From Halococcus sediminicola (GTDB lineage Archaea > Halobacteriota > Halobacteria > Halobacteriales > Halococcaceae), in NCBI RefSeq assembly GCF_000755245.1, contig NZ_BBMP01000026.1, positions 1 to 64,000 of the forward strand: 64,000 bases of DNA, written 5' to 3'. Positions 8,095 through 16,863 of this stretch are shown one piece after another. A program made the position numbers and the translations under genes. Positions within the stretch are counted from its first letter, which is position 1, and each line of letters begins with the position of its first letter. The notes below the pieces were generated by a model. The model was not told where the DNA came from, ran no database searches, and saw only the letters and a program-made list of their open reading frames with translations.

Positions 8095-8505
8095 ATGGAC
8101 GGGTCGCGGGTCGCTCCACTGGTCGGTATCGTCGGCTGTGGCCTCGTTTTGCTAACGCTTCTCGCCCCGTATCTCGGTCTCGGTGGCGGGGCGGTCGGGA
8201 CCTACTACGCGGCCGGCGCGCTCAACCCGCTCGTCGGCGGCCTGTTCGCGGCGGTGACGGTGATCGTCCTCGCCGCCGGGCGGGCGGGCCGAACCGACCC
8301 CGCGACCGCCGCCGGTGTCGCGCTCGTCTTCGGCGTCCTCGTCGTGGGCGTGTCGCTCGCGTGGAGCTTGACGGTCCCCGAGAGCATCGTCTTCCAGCTT
8401 GCGACCACGTCGCTCATCGAGATCCATCGCTGGGTGCTGGCGCTCGTTTCGCTCGTGATTCCGGTCAGCGGCGTGTGGTACGCCCGTGCACTCGCGCTCG
8501 TATAG
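8095..8505 (+). CDS. Four-helix membrane protein of unknown function
   Basis: 136 residues with four hydrophobic segments at about 9-30, 45-65, 75-95 and 110-133, short polar loops and no cofactor motif. The segment after helix 3 carries SLAWSLTVPESIVFQL. It is divergent from the coiled-coil gene with 83 bp between them and is followed directly by the SRP RNA gene. No function can be assigned. Confidence 0.7.
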   Translation: MDGSRVAPLVGIVGCGLVLLTLLAPYLGLGGGAVGTYYAAGALNPLVGGLFAAVTVIVLAAGRAGRTDPATAAGVALVFGVLVVGVSLAWSLTVPESIVFQLATTSLIEIHRWVLALVSLVIPVSGVWYARALALV

Positions 8506-8511
8506 CGAAAA

Positions 8512-8524
8512 GTCCTTATGCCGG
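8512..8524 (+). promoter_or_regulatory. Probable TATA box of the SRP RNA gene
   Basis: The only AT-rich stretch in the short gap (gtccttatgccgg) lies about 25 bp upstream of the inferred 5' end of the SRP RNA near 8540. That is the usual distance for a haloarchaeal TFB/TBP promoter. Assigned by position only. Confidence 0.45.
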
Positions 8525-8539
8525 AATTAGCTACTCAAA

Positions 8540-8864
8540 GATGGACTAGGTCGGGCAGTTAGGCCCTGCTCACTTCCCGCACTACGGTCTTCAGCGGGGA
8601 CCGAACCCCGGGTGCGTCCGGACAGACCGGCGCGGGCCCCGCAAGCCAACGTCGAAGCCTCGTCCGTCGGGGGCGGCGGTTCGCGGTCGCTCGTCTGCAG
8701 GGACGACCGACCGCGATTGATCGGCGGCAGTCCGTCAGGCGCGGAAGCGAGCAGCGGACCGCCGGACAGCCGTCGCTCGACGGGTCGCGGGGTGGAGGAG
8801 GCACGCGGGTTTCCCCGCGCCGGAACGCCGGGCGATCCCGGGCCGTCCGTCTCTCTGTTCATCG
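8540..8864 (+). ncRNA. ffs: Signal recognition particle RNA (7S RNA)
   Basis: A GC-rich, gene-sized stretch with no credible CDS. It begins with the archaeal 7S signature ggtcgggcagttaggccctg followed by ctcacttcccgc, then cttcagcggggaccgaaccc. The SRP54-binding helix 8 is visible near 8736-8758 as gtcaggcgcggaagcgagca, including the GGAA tetraloop and the AGCAG internal-loop half. The ends are approximate: gatg at 8540-8543 can pair with catc at 8860-8863 to close helix 1. The length of about 320 nt fits haloarchaeal 7S RNA of about 305 nt. It serves as the scaffold for SRP19 and SRP54 in co-translational protein targeting. Confidence 0.93.
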
Positions 8865-8941
8865 ACTGACAGCGCGACGTATCTACCGTCAAAAATTCCC
8901 CAGACAGCAGCGCAACTACCGATCCCGGAGTCGGCCGACGG

Positions 8942-9613
8942 TTATTCCCCGAGGTCGGTCTCCTCGCCGTCGACGTAGACCGAGACGTCCTCTTCGCTCT
9001 CGAAGCCCGTTATCTCGCCGGTGATGCGGTAGGCGTCGCCGCCGCCACCGAGCCGTCCGGCGACGGTCGACCCGGAGATGACGTCGAGGTCCGGGTCCTC
9101 GGTCACGTCGGCGTCGTCGATGGGGGCGCCGTAGCTCTGCCCGCGGCGCTCTATCGACCCCGTGACGCTCATGCGGTAGTTGACTTTCTCGTCCGGATCG
9201 CCGCCGACGATGACGACGTATTTCGGCTTCGGGGTCGCCGTCGCCGTTTGCGTGTCGGTCGCGGTCGGCGTCGGTGTGTCCGTCGCGGTCGGCGTTGGCG
9301 TCGCAGTCGTGGTCGGTGTGTCGGTCGTGGTCGTGGTGGCTGTCGGGGTTGCGGTCGGTGTCGCCGTCGCGGTCGGCGTCGGCGTGTTCGTCGCCGTTGC
9401 CGTTGCGGTGGTCGTGACTTGCCCTTGGACCGTTGCGGTCGGTGCTTGCGTCGCCGTCGACGCTTGTGTCGTCTCGGCCGCGCCGCTCGTGCTCGCGTTC
9501 GACTGCGCGGTGGCCGTCTGCGTCCCCTCGCCCGGGGCCGACGCGAGCTGCGAACAGCCCGCGCTCACGAGGAGCGCCACGAGCAACACGGCTATCACGG
9601 ATCGTCTGCTCAT
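8942..9613 (-). CDS. Secreted lipoprotein with Thr/Pro/Ala-rich stalk
   Basis: 223 residues. The N-terminus is a lipoprotein signal (hydrophobic stretch 6-17, lipobox VSAGC with Cys at residue 20). Residues about 30-130 are a low-complexity Thr/Ala/Pro stalk with repeated TPTATxTP-type units, likely O-glycosylated and extended. The C-terminal 90 residues (from YVVIVGGDPDEKV) form a compact beta-rich domain of unknown function, anchored outside the membrane by the stalk. Haloarchaea make many such lipoproteins; no catalytic motif or binding partner is evident. A high-complexity reading frame on the opposite strand is only a shadow of the stalk codons. Confidence 0.82.
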   Translation of the reverse strand: MSRRSVIAVLLVALLVSAGCSQLASAPGEGTQTATAQSNASTSGAAETTQASTATQAPTATVQGQVTTTATATATNTPTPTATATPTATPTATTTTTDTPTTTATPTPTATDTPTPTATDTQTATATPKPKYVVIVGGDPDEKVNYRMSVTGSIERRGQSYGAPIDDADVTEDPDLDVISGSTVAGRLGGGGDAYRITGEITGFESEEDVSVYVDGEETDLGE

Positions 9614-9732
9614 GCCTCAACCAGCCGGCGTGCGGACCATAATACCCTCGATAGTTGTTTTCAGGCGCCGACCGTTTCGTCCGCTGGGGGTCGTCCCGTA
9701 CGAATCCCGGAGGGCCATCGACGCCCCGGCTC

Positions 9733-10857
9733 TCAGTCGCCCGCCAACTCCTCGCGGACGAGGTCGGCGGCGTTCTCGATCGCGCCGACCGAGGAGAGAT
9801 AGCCTGCGCCGACAGTGGTCTTCAGCGCCTTCGCCGCTCGCCCCCGAAACACCGTCGGACCGACCTGTGCCACCGCGCCGTCACCGATGCTGACCAGCCA
9901 GCCCGGCGCGTCGAACCTGAATCGCTCCGGTCGCGGTCCGAAAACGTCACTCCCCTCGTCGTGTTCGGCGAGTTCGACGATGGTGGCCGCGACGCTGTGC
10001 GCCTCGCGGACGGCGGCCGCAGCGCTCGCGGGCACCGCCGCCCCGTCGGCGTCGGTGACCCGCCCGGCGTCGCCGACGACGAACGTGTTCCCCCCGAGCT
10101 GGAGTGTGTCAGGGACCACCGGGCGCTCGCCGGAGAGTGCGTCCGGCCCGCGGATGCCACCGGTCCAGAGGAACTGGTCGTAGTCGATTCTCCCTTGTTC
10201 GCACTCGACCGTCGTGTCGGTGGCGCGCTCGACCGTCCGTCCGGTTTCGACGACGACGTTCCGTGATTCGAGTTCCTCGCGGACCGCCTCCTGGAAGTTC
10301 GCCGGGAAGCTCGGGGCGACGCTATCGAGCCGTTCGAGCAAGAGCACCTCGCGGTCGAGACTCTCCTCGCGTGCGAGCGCGGTCAACTCGCCCGCCACCT
10401 GCACGCCCGAGAGGCCCGCACCGCCGACGACGACCCGTCCACCGGCATCGAGATTCAGGAACTCCTCGCGGATGCGGGCGGCGTCGGGCAGTCGTTTCAG
10501 GGGCGTGGCGTACTCTTCGATGCCGGGCAGGCCGTGAAAGGCCGTCTCGGCACCGAGACAGACCGCCGCGACGTCGTACTCCAGCCGGCCATCGTCGAGT
10601 TCGGCGACACCCTGCTCGTGGTCGACGTCCGTGACGCGCGCGACGCGGACGGTCGCACGGTCGAGGGCGTCGTCGAGCGCGACGGTGATCTCGTCGGCGA
10701 GCGCCGGCCGGCGAACCACCCGGTGGAGTTCGTGTTGCACGAGGTGATCCGGTCGGTCGTTGACGACGACGAGGTCGGCCGATTCCGGGAGTTTCTTCTC
10801 CAACCGACGGGCGAGCGTGAGACCGGCGTAGCCGGCCCCGAGAACGGCGATTCGCAT
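9733..10857 (-). CDS. NAD(P)/FAD-dependent oxidoreductase, type II NADH dehydrogenase-like
   Basis: 374 residues with two dinucleotide-binding folds. The FAD motif VLGAGYAGLTLARRL is at residues 4-18, the NAD(P) motif VVVGGAGLSGVQVAGEL near 145, and the second FAD contact NTFVVGDAGRV near 275. The layout matches NDH-2/sulfide:quinone reductase relatives, peripheral membrane proteins passing electrons to quinone. It lacks an obvious pair of redox Cys, arguing against sulfide:quinone reductase. It is a single gene, with the stop near an unrelated lipoprotein and a 275-bp spacer holding a dispersed repeat upstream of its start. Confidence 0.85.
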   Translation of the reverse strand: MRIAVLGAGYAGLTLARRLEKKLPESADLVVVNDRPDHLVQHELHRVVRRPALADEITVALDDALDRATVRVARVTDVDHEQGVAELDDGRLEYDVAAVCLGAETAFHGLPGIEEYATPLKRLPDAARIREEFLNLDAGGRVVVGGAGLSGVQVAGELTALAREESLDREVLLLERLDSVAPSFPANFQEAVREELESRNVVVETGRTVERATDTTVECEQGRIDYDQFLWTGGIRGPDALSGERPVVPDTLQLGGNTFVVGDAGRVTDADGAAVPASAAAAVREAHSVAATIVELAEHDEGSDVFGPRPERFRFDAPGWLVSIGDGAVAQVGPTVFRGRAAKALKTTVGAGYLSSVGAIENAADLVREELAGD

Positions 10858-11006
10858 CGCTCATCGTAGGGACCAGTCGGTTAAATGGCTTGAGAATGCG
10901 GCTCTTCGGGTTGTCGTTTCGCTCGAAGTGTATTCTCGTTCGTCGGAATCGTCTCGAATTTTGATTAGTCCGCTACAGTAGCGTCCCACACTTGCACGTT
11001 ACAAAC

Positions 11007-11111
11007 GAGAACCGCAGGCCACACCCTCCCCAGCCGATTCGCTCGCTCCCTTCGGTCACTCGCTCATCCCTCGCGCGAGTCGCGCCTACGGCGCTCCCGC
11101 GCGCCACCGCA
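11007..11111. repeat. Dispersed intergenic element, copy A
   Basis: About 105 bp lying between the stop of the phosphomevalonate decarboxylase gene and the start of the flavoprotein gene. It begins gagaaccgca and ends gcgcgccaccgca. The same ends and the same internal order (ccgattcgct, then a cactcgctcatccc-type block, then cgagtcgcg and a GC-rich arm) recur at 20464-20576. The right half is rich in short inverted repeats (for example gcgcgagtcgcgc). It has no coding capacity. It resembles the short GC-rich intergenic palindromes common in haloarchaeal genomes. Confidence 0.65.
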
Positions 11112-11133
11112 AGTACAACTCTGACTCGATAGT

Positions 11134-12105
11134 TCAGAACAGGGCTTCCGATTCGTCGAGCACGCGCGCAGGGCCACCGACTTCCCACGTTCGAGTTTCG
11201 ACGCCGCAGTCGGCGACGGCGCTCTCGACACGCTCTGCGTGTTCGACCGTGGTGTTGACGTAGACGCTCGCGCCCGTATCGGTCGAGAAGTAGGTCGGAA
11301 CGCCCGATTCTCGCAACTCGCGTACTGTCTCGAGGATTTCGAGCGTCGCGGGCTGCCAGTAGACCCAGCCGGAGGGACCGGTCATCGTGGTCGCGGCCAG
11401 CGAGAGCGAGTCGTGCTCGGCGAGTTCGAAGGTCCGCTCGAAATCACCCTTTCGGAGCGCGTCGCGCATCTCCGCGAGCTGTTCGTGAACGTGTGCGAGA
11501 CGCGCCTCGAACATGTGGCTCGCCTCGGCCTCGCGGTGGGCCTCCTCGGTTTCCTTGTACGCGGGCACGAGCGCGCTCACGATGCGCAGGTCGTCTTCCA
11601 ATCCTGTGTCGATGCGCTCGGAGCGACAGTCCGCGTCGTTCAGGCCGGCGTGCAGGTCCGAGAACCCGCCCGTGACGGCGCGTGCGGCCGAGGCCGACCC
11701 GCGCCGCGCGATCGTCGAGATCTCGGGCAGCGAGAGGTCGAGACCCGCCGCCGCACAGAGCGCCCGCGCCGCCGCTGCGAAGCCCGACGACGACGAGCCA
11801 AAGCCCACGTTCGTCGGGAAGTCGTTCTCGCTGACGAAGCGCACCGGCATGTCGATACCCGCGCGCTCGCGCACGTGTGCGACGACCGCTTCGATGCGCT
11901 CGCGGCCCCGGCCGTCGACCGTTTCGCCGTCGACGACGTACTCGTCCCCGGCGAGCGCATCGTCGAACTCCACCGTGGTAGTGGTGCTGCTCGGGGCGGT
12001 ACAGACGCTGATGGAGTCGTGATACGGAAGCCTGAGTTCGTCGTCGCGCATCCCGTGATACTTCACGAGACCCTGAATCGGGTGTGCGCGCGCGGTGGCT
12101 TTCAT
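11134..12105 (-). CDS. Phosphomevalonate decarboxylase (GHMP kinase family)
   Basis: 323 residues. Decarboxylates phosphomevalonate to isopentenyl phosphate in the haloarchaeal version of the mevalonate pathway, feeding lipid synthesis together with the UbiA gene upstream. The N-terminus KATARAHPIQGLVKYHG, the GHMP ATP loop TNVGFGSSSSGFAAAARAL near residue 100 and the GSASAARAVTGGF stretch match the decarboxylase branch. Haloferax work on this family showed phosphomevalonate rather than diphosphomevalonate as substrate. A second ATG at 12111 adds two residues; a TATA-like cttattcg on the minus strand near 12131 places transcription start close to 12105, so the mRNA is nearly leaderless. Confidence 0.9.
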   Translation of the reverse strand: MKATARAHPIQGLVKYHGMRDDELRLPYHDSISVCTAPSSTTTTVEFDDALAGDEYVVDGETVDGRGRERIEAVVAHVRERAGIDMPVRFVSENDFPTNVGFGSSSSGFAAAARALCAAAGLDLSLPEISTIARRGSASAARAVTGGFSDLHAGLNDADCRSERIDTGLEDDLRIVSALVPAYKETEEAHREAEASHMFEARLAHVHEQLAEMRDALRKGDFERTFELAEHDSLSLAATTMTGPSGWVYWQPATLEILETVRELRESGVPTYFSTDTGASVYVNTTVEHAERVESAVADCGVETRTWEVGGPARVLDESEALF

Positions 12106-12244
12106 ACCCATGCGGCGAGCGACGTGCGAATAAGCGCTGCGCTCGACGGTTGGTCACGTCTTCGTGTCCGCCACGACTGTCGGCAAGATAAACAGAACGG
12201 TCGGCGTGAAAAACCATTAAGGGGGAAGTCTGACTGGGTGCGCT

Positions 12245-13810
12245 GTGAACCTTCCTTCGCGGAACGACCCCACCGGACGGCTCGCTCTCTTTGCGCTCGC
12301 CCTTCTCGGCACGGCGGTCATCGCCAGCGCGCCGTCGCCGGCCGGGCTCTCGATTCGCGGCCAGTACGCCATCGCCACTACCTTCTTCGCGGGCACGCTC
12401 TGGGTAAGCGGTGCGCTTCCATTACCCGTGACGGCGCTCTCGATACCCGTTCTACTCACCGCCTTCGGGGTCTACGACGATATCGACCCGGCGCTCACGG
12501 GCTTTGCCGACCACCTCATCTTCCTCTTCATCGCGGGCTTCATGATCGCCAACGCCCTCCAGAAGTACAACATCGACCGCCGGATTGCGCTCTGGATGAT
12601 GGCACGCCTCGGTTCTTCGGCGCGACTCCTGATCCTCGCCATCATGCTCGCCACCGCCTTCCTCTCGATGTGGGTCTCGAACACGGCGACGACGGCCATG
12701 ATGACGCCCATCGCGCTCGGCGTGCTCGCACAGGTCATCGGCCGTGACGAGATCCAAGAACAAGACGACGCGGCGGCCGAGTTCTCGAACATGCAGATCG
12801 CCACCCTCCTGGGAACGGCCTACGGGGCGAGTGTCGGCGGCGTCGGCACGCTCATCGGGACGCCGCCGAACGCGGTGGTCGCCGCCCAGCTCGCGGCGCT
12901 GTCGAACTACAGCCTCACCTTCTTCGACTGGCTGCTCGTCGGCATGCCGGTCGTGATCGTCACGCTGCCGATCGTCTGGTACGTCCTCACGTTCGTGCTC
13001 TACCCACCGGAAGTCTCGGACGTGAGCGAGGCCAGAGCACAGGCCGAACGGTATCTCGAAGGGGAGGGTGCGCTGAGAACGCGCGGGCGGCGCGTGGCGT
13101 GGATCTTCGCGCTCACTGCCGGGCTGTGGGTCGTCGGTGGTCTCGACATCCTCTTCGAGGGTGTGCTCCCGCCGCGCGTGTTCACGACGCTATTTGGTGG
13201 TGACGGCCCGACGATATTCGGCGTTTCGGGCCATCAGGGACTGCTGTATTACGTGATGGTCGGGATGTACGCGATTCCGGCGCTCGTGCTCGCCGACACG
13301 GTCGAATGGGACGACCTCGTGGACATCGACTGGGGAACGATTCTCCTCTTTGGCGGCGGTATCTCGCTCGCGGATGCGTTCGCCGAGACCGGCGCGACCG
13401 AGTGGCTCGCCGACACCATCTTCGGTTCGCTGGCGAACCAGCCCGCCGTCCTCGTCCTCGGCGCCGTCGTCGTGCTCGTGATCTTCCTCACCGAGATGAC
13501 GAGTAACACCGCGACTTCGACGATCATCGTTCCGCTGCTCATCGGTACGGGTGGCGTGTTCGCGTCGACTTTCGGCATTTCTCCGGTCGAGACCGGTATC
13601 GTCCTCGCGGTCGGCGGGGCCATCGCGGCGAGCTTTGCCTTTGCGCTCCCGGTGGCGACGCCGCCGAACGCCATCGTCTTCGGCAGCGGCCGGATGAAAC
13701 AGTCGCACATGCTCCGGGCCGGCATGGTCCTCAACGTGTTGATGACGGCCGTTCTCACCGTCTTGATATACCTGCTGTTCCGGTTCGTCTGGCCGGTCGT
13801 GCTCTTCTGA
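12245..13810 (+). CDS. DASS/SLC13-family sodium:dicarboxylate or sulfate symporter
   Basis: 521 residues, about 11-12 membrane segments. Both signature SNT motifs that bind sodium and the substrate carboxylate in VcINDY-type transporters are present, SNTATTAMM near residue 140 and TSNTATSTII near 420, each followed by a TPPNA motif (GTPPNAVV and ATPPNAIV). Likely imports C4 or C6 dicarboxylates, or sulfate, using the sodium gradient. The start is a GTG at 12245 directly following a GC-rich leader; no better ATG precedes the first helix. It is divergent from the decarboxylase gene. Confidence 0.88.
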   Translation: MNLPSRNDPTGRLALFALALLGTAVIASAPSPAGLSIRGQYAIATTFFAGTLWVSGALPLPVTALSIPVLLTAFGVYDDIDPALTGFADHLIFLFIAGFMIANALQKYNIDRRIALWMMARLGSSARLLILAIMLATAFLSMWVSNTATTAMMTPIALGVLAQVIGRDEIQEQDDAAAEFSNMQIATLLGTAYGASVGGVGTLIGTPPNAVVAAQLAALSNYSLTFFDWLLVGMPVVIVTLPIVWYVLTFVLYPPEVSDVSEARAQAERYLEGEGALRTRGRRVAWIFALTAGLWVVGGLDILFEGVLPPRVFTTLFGGDGPTIFGVSGHQGLLYYVMVGMYAIPALVLADTVEWDDLVDIDWGTILLFGGGISLADAFAETGATEWLADTIFGSLANQPAVLVLGAVVVLVIFLTEMTSNTATSTIIVPLLIGTGGVFASTFGISPVETGIVLAVGGAIAASFAFALPVATPPNAIVFGSGRMKQSHMLRAGMVLNVLMTAVLTVLIYLLFRFVWPVVLF

Positions 13811-13871
13811 CCGCCCCGTTGTCCGCCCCGCCGACCGAACCGCTCAAAGGTCGCTCGCCCGGACGCCGCGC

Positions 13872-14558
13872 ATGGGCACGCCGCTCGACTCGCGCGAGGC
13901 ACAGGCCACCGCGGTCATCGACCGCCTCGACGCCGAGTATCCCGACGCGACCATCTCACTCGATTTCGAGGATCGGTTCGAACTGCTCGTCGCCGTCGTC
14001 CTGTCGGCACAGTGCACCGACGAGCGGGTGAACGCCACCACCGACGACCTGTTCGAGACCTACGACTCGCCCGAGGCGTTCGCGGAGGCCCCACAAGACG
14101 AACTCGCCGAACGGTTGAACTCGATCACCTACTACAACAATAAAGCGAGCTACATCCGCGAATCGGCACGAATCGTCGTCGAGGAGCACGATGGCCGGGT
14201 GCCCGATACGATGGACGACCTCACCGACCTTCCGGGTGTCGGGCGCAAGACTGCGAACGTCGTGCTCCAGCACGGCCACGACATCGTGGACGGAATCGTC
14301 GTCGACACACACGTCCAGCGATTGACGCGACGGCTCGGACTCACCGAGGAAGAACGACCCGAGAACATCGAGGAAGATTTGATGGGGTTCGTTCCCGAAG
14401 AGCGTTGGCAGGCTTTCACTCATCTGTTCATCTCACATGGAAGAGCGACCTGCACGGCTCGCAATCCCGAGTGTGGGGATTGTATCCTCGAAGACATCTG
14501 TCCGTCGTCGAAGCTCGATTCGTCCACCGATCTCGCCAGCGGCGAGGAGTGGAGTTGA
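13872..14558 (+). CDS. nth: Endonuclease III, DNA glycosylase/AP lyase
   Basis: 228 residues, the normal size. Removes oxidised pyrimidines and cleaves abasic sites in base excision repair. The helix-hairpin-helix LPGVGRKTANVVLQ carries the catalytic Lys, VDTHVQRL carries the catalytic Asp, and the C-terminal Cys set C-x6-C-x2-C-x5-C (within CTARNPECGDCILEDICPS) binds a 4Fe-4S cluster. All active-site residues are intact. It starts 61 bp after the transporter gene. Confidence 0.95.
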   Translation: MGTPLDSREAQATAVIDRLDAEYPDATISLDFEDRFELLVAVVLSAQCTDERVNATTDDLFETYDSPEAFAEAPQDELAERLNSITYYNNKASYIRESARIVVEEHDGRVPDTMDDLTDLPGVGRKTANVVLQHGHDIVDGIVVDTHVQRLTRRLGLTEEERPENIEEDLMGFVPEERWQAFTHLFISHGRATCTARNPECGDCILEDICPSSKLDSSTDLASGEEWS

Positions 14559-14713
14559 GTCGTTCTGGACGATTTCGCCCCGTTTCACCGTGAAATGGGC
14601 GAACGGTCGCCGGGGATTTTTATACAGACGTGTGTCGCCCTGCACGCAGCCGGCGGGCTGCACTGCTGCGCGTGGCATTCGCCGTCCGGCCCTCCGGCCG
14701 GGCGCTTTCGTTC

Positions 14714-15202
14714 TCAGCCGAGATACTGGCCGACGTACCGGGCGATACCCACGAGGTAGGCCAGCAGCCAGAAGATCACGTAGCCGAAGACGCCGATACG
14801 CAGTCGGGAGCGCCAGTGATCCATCCGCTCGGAGCCGATCTCGTCGAGGAGCACGTCCTCGTCGTAGTCGTGATAGAGGTTGTGTCTGCGTTTCGCCCGA
14901 AAGATGCGGATTATTCCTGTAAAGGCGAAGGCGAGCAGCGCGTAGGCCTGTAATCCGAGAAAGGCGTGAAGGGCGGACGCACCGCCGAGCTGGCCGAACA
15001 GGCGGGGCACCATCCAGAACAGGAGTGGAATCGTGGTGAGCGCGAGCCCGGTGAAGATGAACTTCAGGTGGTAGACGAGCACGCCCCACGTCACGTCCTC
15101 GGTGTCGATCATGATCCACGCACCGTAGAGAAAGAGCGGAAAACTCGCCGTGACCAACAGCGCGACGACCGTCGCCACCGTCGCGTCGGCCAGCCCGAAC
15201 AT
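14714..15202 (-). CDS. Membrane protein of the bc-complex locus (DUF7321-like)
   Basis: 162 residues with four membrane segments (about 7-30, 45-65, 80-100 and 137-158) and a basic cytoplasmic loop RIFRAKRRHNLYHDYDEDV. No heme or metal motif. It is divergent from, and 92 bp from, the first gene of the Rieske/cytochrome b operon; I recall this family (DUF7321) always near haloarchaeal bc-complex genes. A likely accessory or assembly subunit, which is inference from context only. Its downstream gap (14559-14713) holds GC-rich hairpins such as gcagccggcgggctgc. Confidence 0.75.
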   Translation of the reverse strand: MFGLADATVATVVALLVTASFPLFLYGAWIMIDTEDVTWGVLVYHLKFIFTGLALTTIPLLFWMVPRLFGQLGGASALHAFLGLQAYALLAFAFTGIIRIFRAKRRHNLYHDYDEDVLLDEIGSERMDHWRSRLRIGVFGYVIFWLLAYLVGIARYVGQYLG

Positions 15203-15294
15203 GCGAGAACTCGGCCGCGCGGGCGCTAAAGGCTGCCGAAACCCGCGCGTGGGCGGTCGGAAAGCCTAACCCGGTCGGCGGCCTACGGGACGCG

Positions 15295-16149
15295 ATGGCC
15301 GACTCCCGACCCACGGCGGACGAGGGAGACGAGCGCGCGGGGAGTGCCGACGGCGAGAGCGCGGCCGCTGGCGCGACCCCATCCGAAACGGCGGAATCGA
15401 CCGACCAGCTCCGCCGGCAGGTCGAGGAGACCTACGATTTCGACGATTTCGGGCCGGCGGACATGGCACAGATGAGCGCCGAAGAGTGGGAGGCCGCCTT
15501 CGACGCCGATTCGTGGATCACCGGCGACGAACTGCTCGCGCGCGTCGAGGCCGACCTCAGAAACCGCATCGCCGAGCGCGACGTGTTCGCCAGACTCGAA
15601 GGCGTCGAGGACGGCCTGCTCGCGTATTCGGACGAAGGGTACGCCGTGGTCCACCCCGACGGCAGCGTCGAGGGTCGCGGGACCGTCCTCAGGGACGTCA
15701 AACCGACCGTCGCGCTCTGTTCGATGGACGAATACGACGTCGCGGAGCCACCCGAGGGCGAACTGCTGCCCGAACCGGAGGCGGTCCCGGAGGGTGGCGG
15801 CGAACTCGGCAACTGGATGCTCCAGTTCGTCGCCGCCGCACAGCTTTTGGCCGGTCTCGGTCTCATCGTCGCGTGGGCGTTCTTCTCGGTCGAGACGCTG
15901 TTCGCACCGGTCGCAGGTCTCGTGTTCGTCCTCTTCGCGCTCCTCCTGTTCGTGCAGGTGGCGAACGCGCGGCTCTCCGACAAGTTCCGTTCGGAGGAGT
16001 ACCGCAATCGCCTCCGGGCGGTCGGCATCGGCTCCGACGAACGCCCCGACTTTCTGCCCGAGCGCTACCGCGAGCCGACCGGCAGTCTCGCGGCGGAAGC
16101 GGAACCCGACGAACAGGGCGAACCGGACGAGTCGACACCCTCGGCGTAG
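15295..16149 (+). CDS. bc-complex locus protein with two membrane segments (DUF7319-like)
   Basis: 284 residues. An acidic, disordered N-terminus (1-40) leads to a soluble domain (about 40-165, with FDDFGPADMAQMSAEEWEAA and a VHPDGSVEGRGTVLRDVKP stretch), then two hydrophobic segments at about 180-200 and 205-225 and an acidic C-terminal tail. No cofactor motif is seen. It heads the co-directional set leading to halocyanin, Rieske and cytochrome b, ending 57 bp before halocyanin. It resembles the DUF7319 family in my recollection. The role in the complex is unknown. Confidence 0.75.
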   Translation: MADSRPTADEGDERAGSADGESAAAGATPSETAESTDQLRRQVEETYDFDDFGPADMAQMSAEEWEAAFDADSWITGDELLARVEADLRNRIAERDVFARLEGVEDGLLAYSDEGYAVVHPDGSVEGRGTVLRDVKPTVALCSMDEYDVAEPPEGELLPEPEAVPEGGGELGNWMLQFVAAAQLLAGLGLIVAWAFFSVETLFAPVAGLVFVLFALLLFVQVANARLSDKFRSEEYRNRLRAVGIGSDERPDFLPERYREPTGSLAAEAEPDEQGEPDESTPSA

Positions 16150-16206
16150 CGCCAGATACCCGCATCCGGTGGACTTATGCGAGGGCAGTCCAGAGTGTGG
16201 ATACAC

Positions 16207-16863
16207 ATGAACAGGCGGGATTTTCTGCTGGCAGCGAGTGCCGCTGCGGGGGGTTCGGCCGCCGCCAGCGGGACCGCCGCCGCACAGCAGGGCAACGGGT
16301 CCGGCGGTGGCGGCGGGAACGCTTCCGGCGGGGGTGGCGGCAACGCCTCCGGTGGCGGTGGCAACGCGAGTGGCGGCGGTGGGAACCAGAGCGCCGGCGG
16401 TGCGGGTGGCGGGGGCGGCGGTGGCCCCACGAAGACGGTGAAAGTCGGTCCCGGCGGCGCGCTCACGTTCGAACCTGCAGAGCTCTCGCTCCCGACGGGT
16501 GGCAAAGTGAAGTTCGTCTGGGAGTCGAGCGGCCACAACGTGAGTCCGAGCAGCGGCAATTGGGGCCACCAGCCAATCGAGGACAAGGGCTTCAGCTACA
16601 CGACGCCACCGTTCCAGCAGTCCGGTGCACAGGAGTACGTCTGCACACCACACGAGTCGGCGGGGATGGTCGGGACCATCCAGGTCGGTTCGAGCGGCGG
16701 TGGTGGCGGCGAGGAGGAAGAGCCGAGCCCCGAGGAGATGGGCGTGCCGTTCCAAGCACACTTCGTCGGCATCGCCACCCTGCTAATGATGGTGTTGTCG
16801 TTGGTGTACACCTTCTTCCTCGTGAAATACGGCGAGTCGCCGAACGCGAAGGGGGGAGATTAG
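16207..16863 (+). CDS. Membrane-anchored halocyanin (blue copper protein)
   Basis: 218 residues from the ATG at 16207, which starts exactly at a Tat signal (NRRDFLLAAS); the upstream ATG at 16177 would bury that signal. After a Gly/Ser/Asn-rich linker (residues about 30-80) comes a plastocyanin-like domain with all four type 1 copper ligands: His in SSGHNVSP and Cys, His, Met in YVCTPHESAGM. A single membrane helix near 190-212 (ATLLMMVLSLVYTFFLV) anchors it. It is exported by Tat and acts on the outer face as a one-electron carrier. It abuts the next gene (stop and ATG adjacent). Likely the electron acceptor of the bc complex. Confidence 0.92.
   Translation: MNRRDFLLAASAAAGGSAAASGTAAAQQGNGSGGGGGNASGGGGGNASGGGGNASGGGGNQSAGGAGGGGGGGPTKTVKVGPGGALTFEPAELSLPTGGKVKFVWESSGHNVSPSSGNWGHQPIEDKGFSYTTPPFQQSGAQEYVCTPHESAGMVGTIQVGSSGGGGGEEEEPSPEEMGVPFQAHFVGIATLLMMVLSLVYTFFLVKYGESPNAKGGD

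Noticed and set aside
8527-8892. Several small frames on both strands over the SRP RNA
   Set aside because: SRP RNA structure explains the sequence; the frames are Pro/Arg-rich and unconserved.
9180-9893. Plus-strand Val-rich frame opposite the lipoprotein stalk
   Set aside because: The Val/Gly periodicity is only the reverse complement of Thr/Ala/Pro codons in the stalk.
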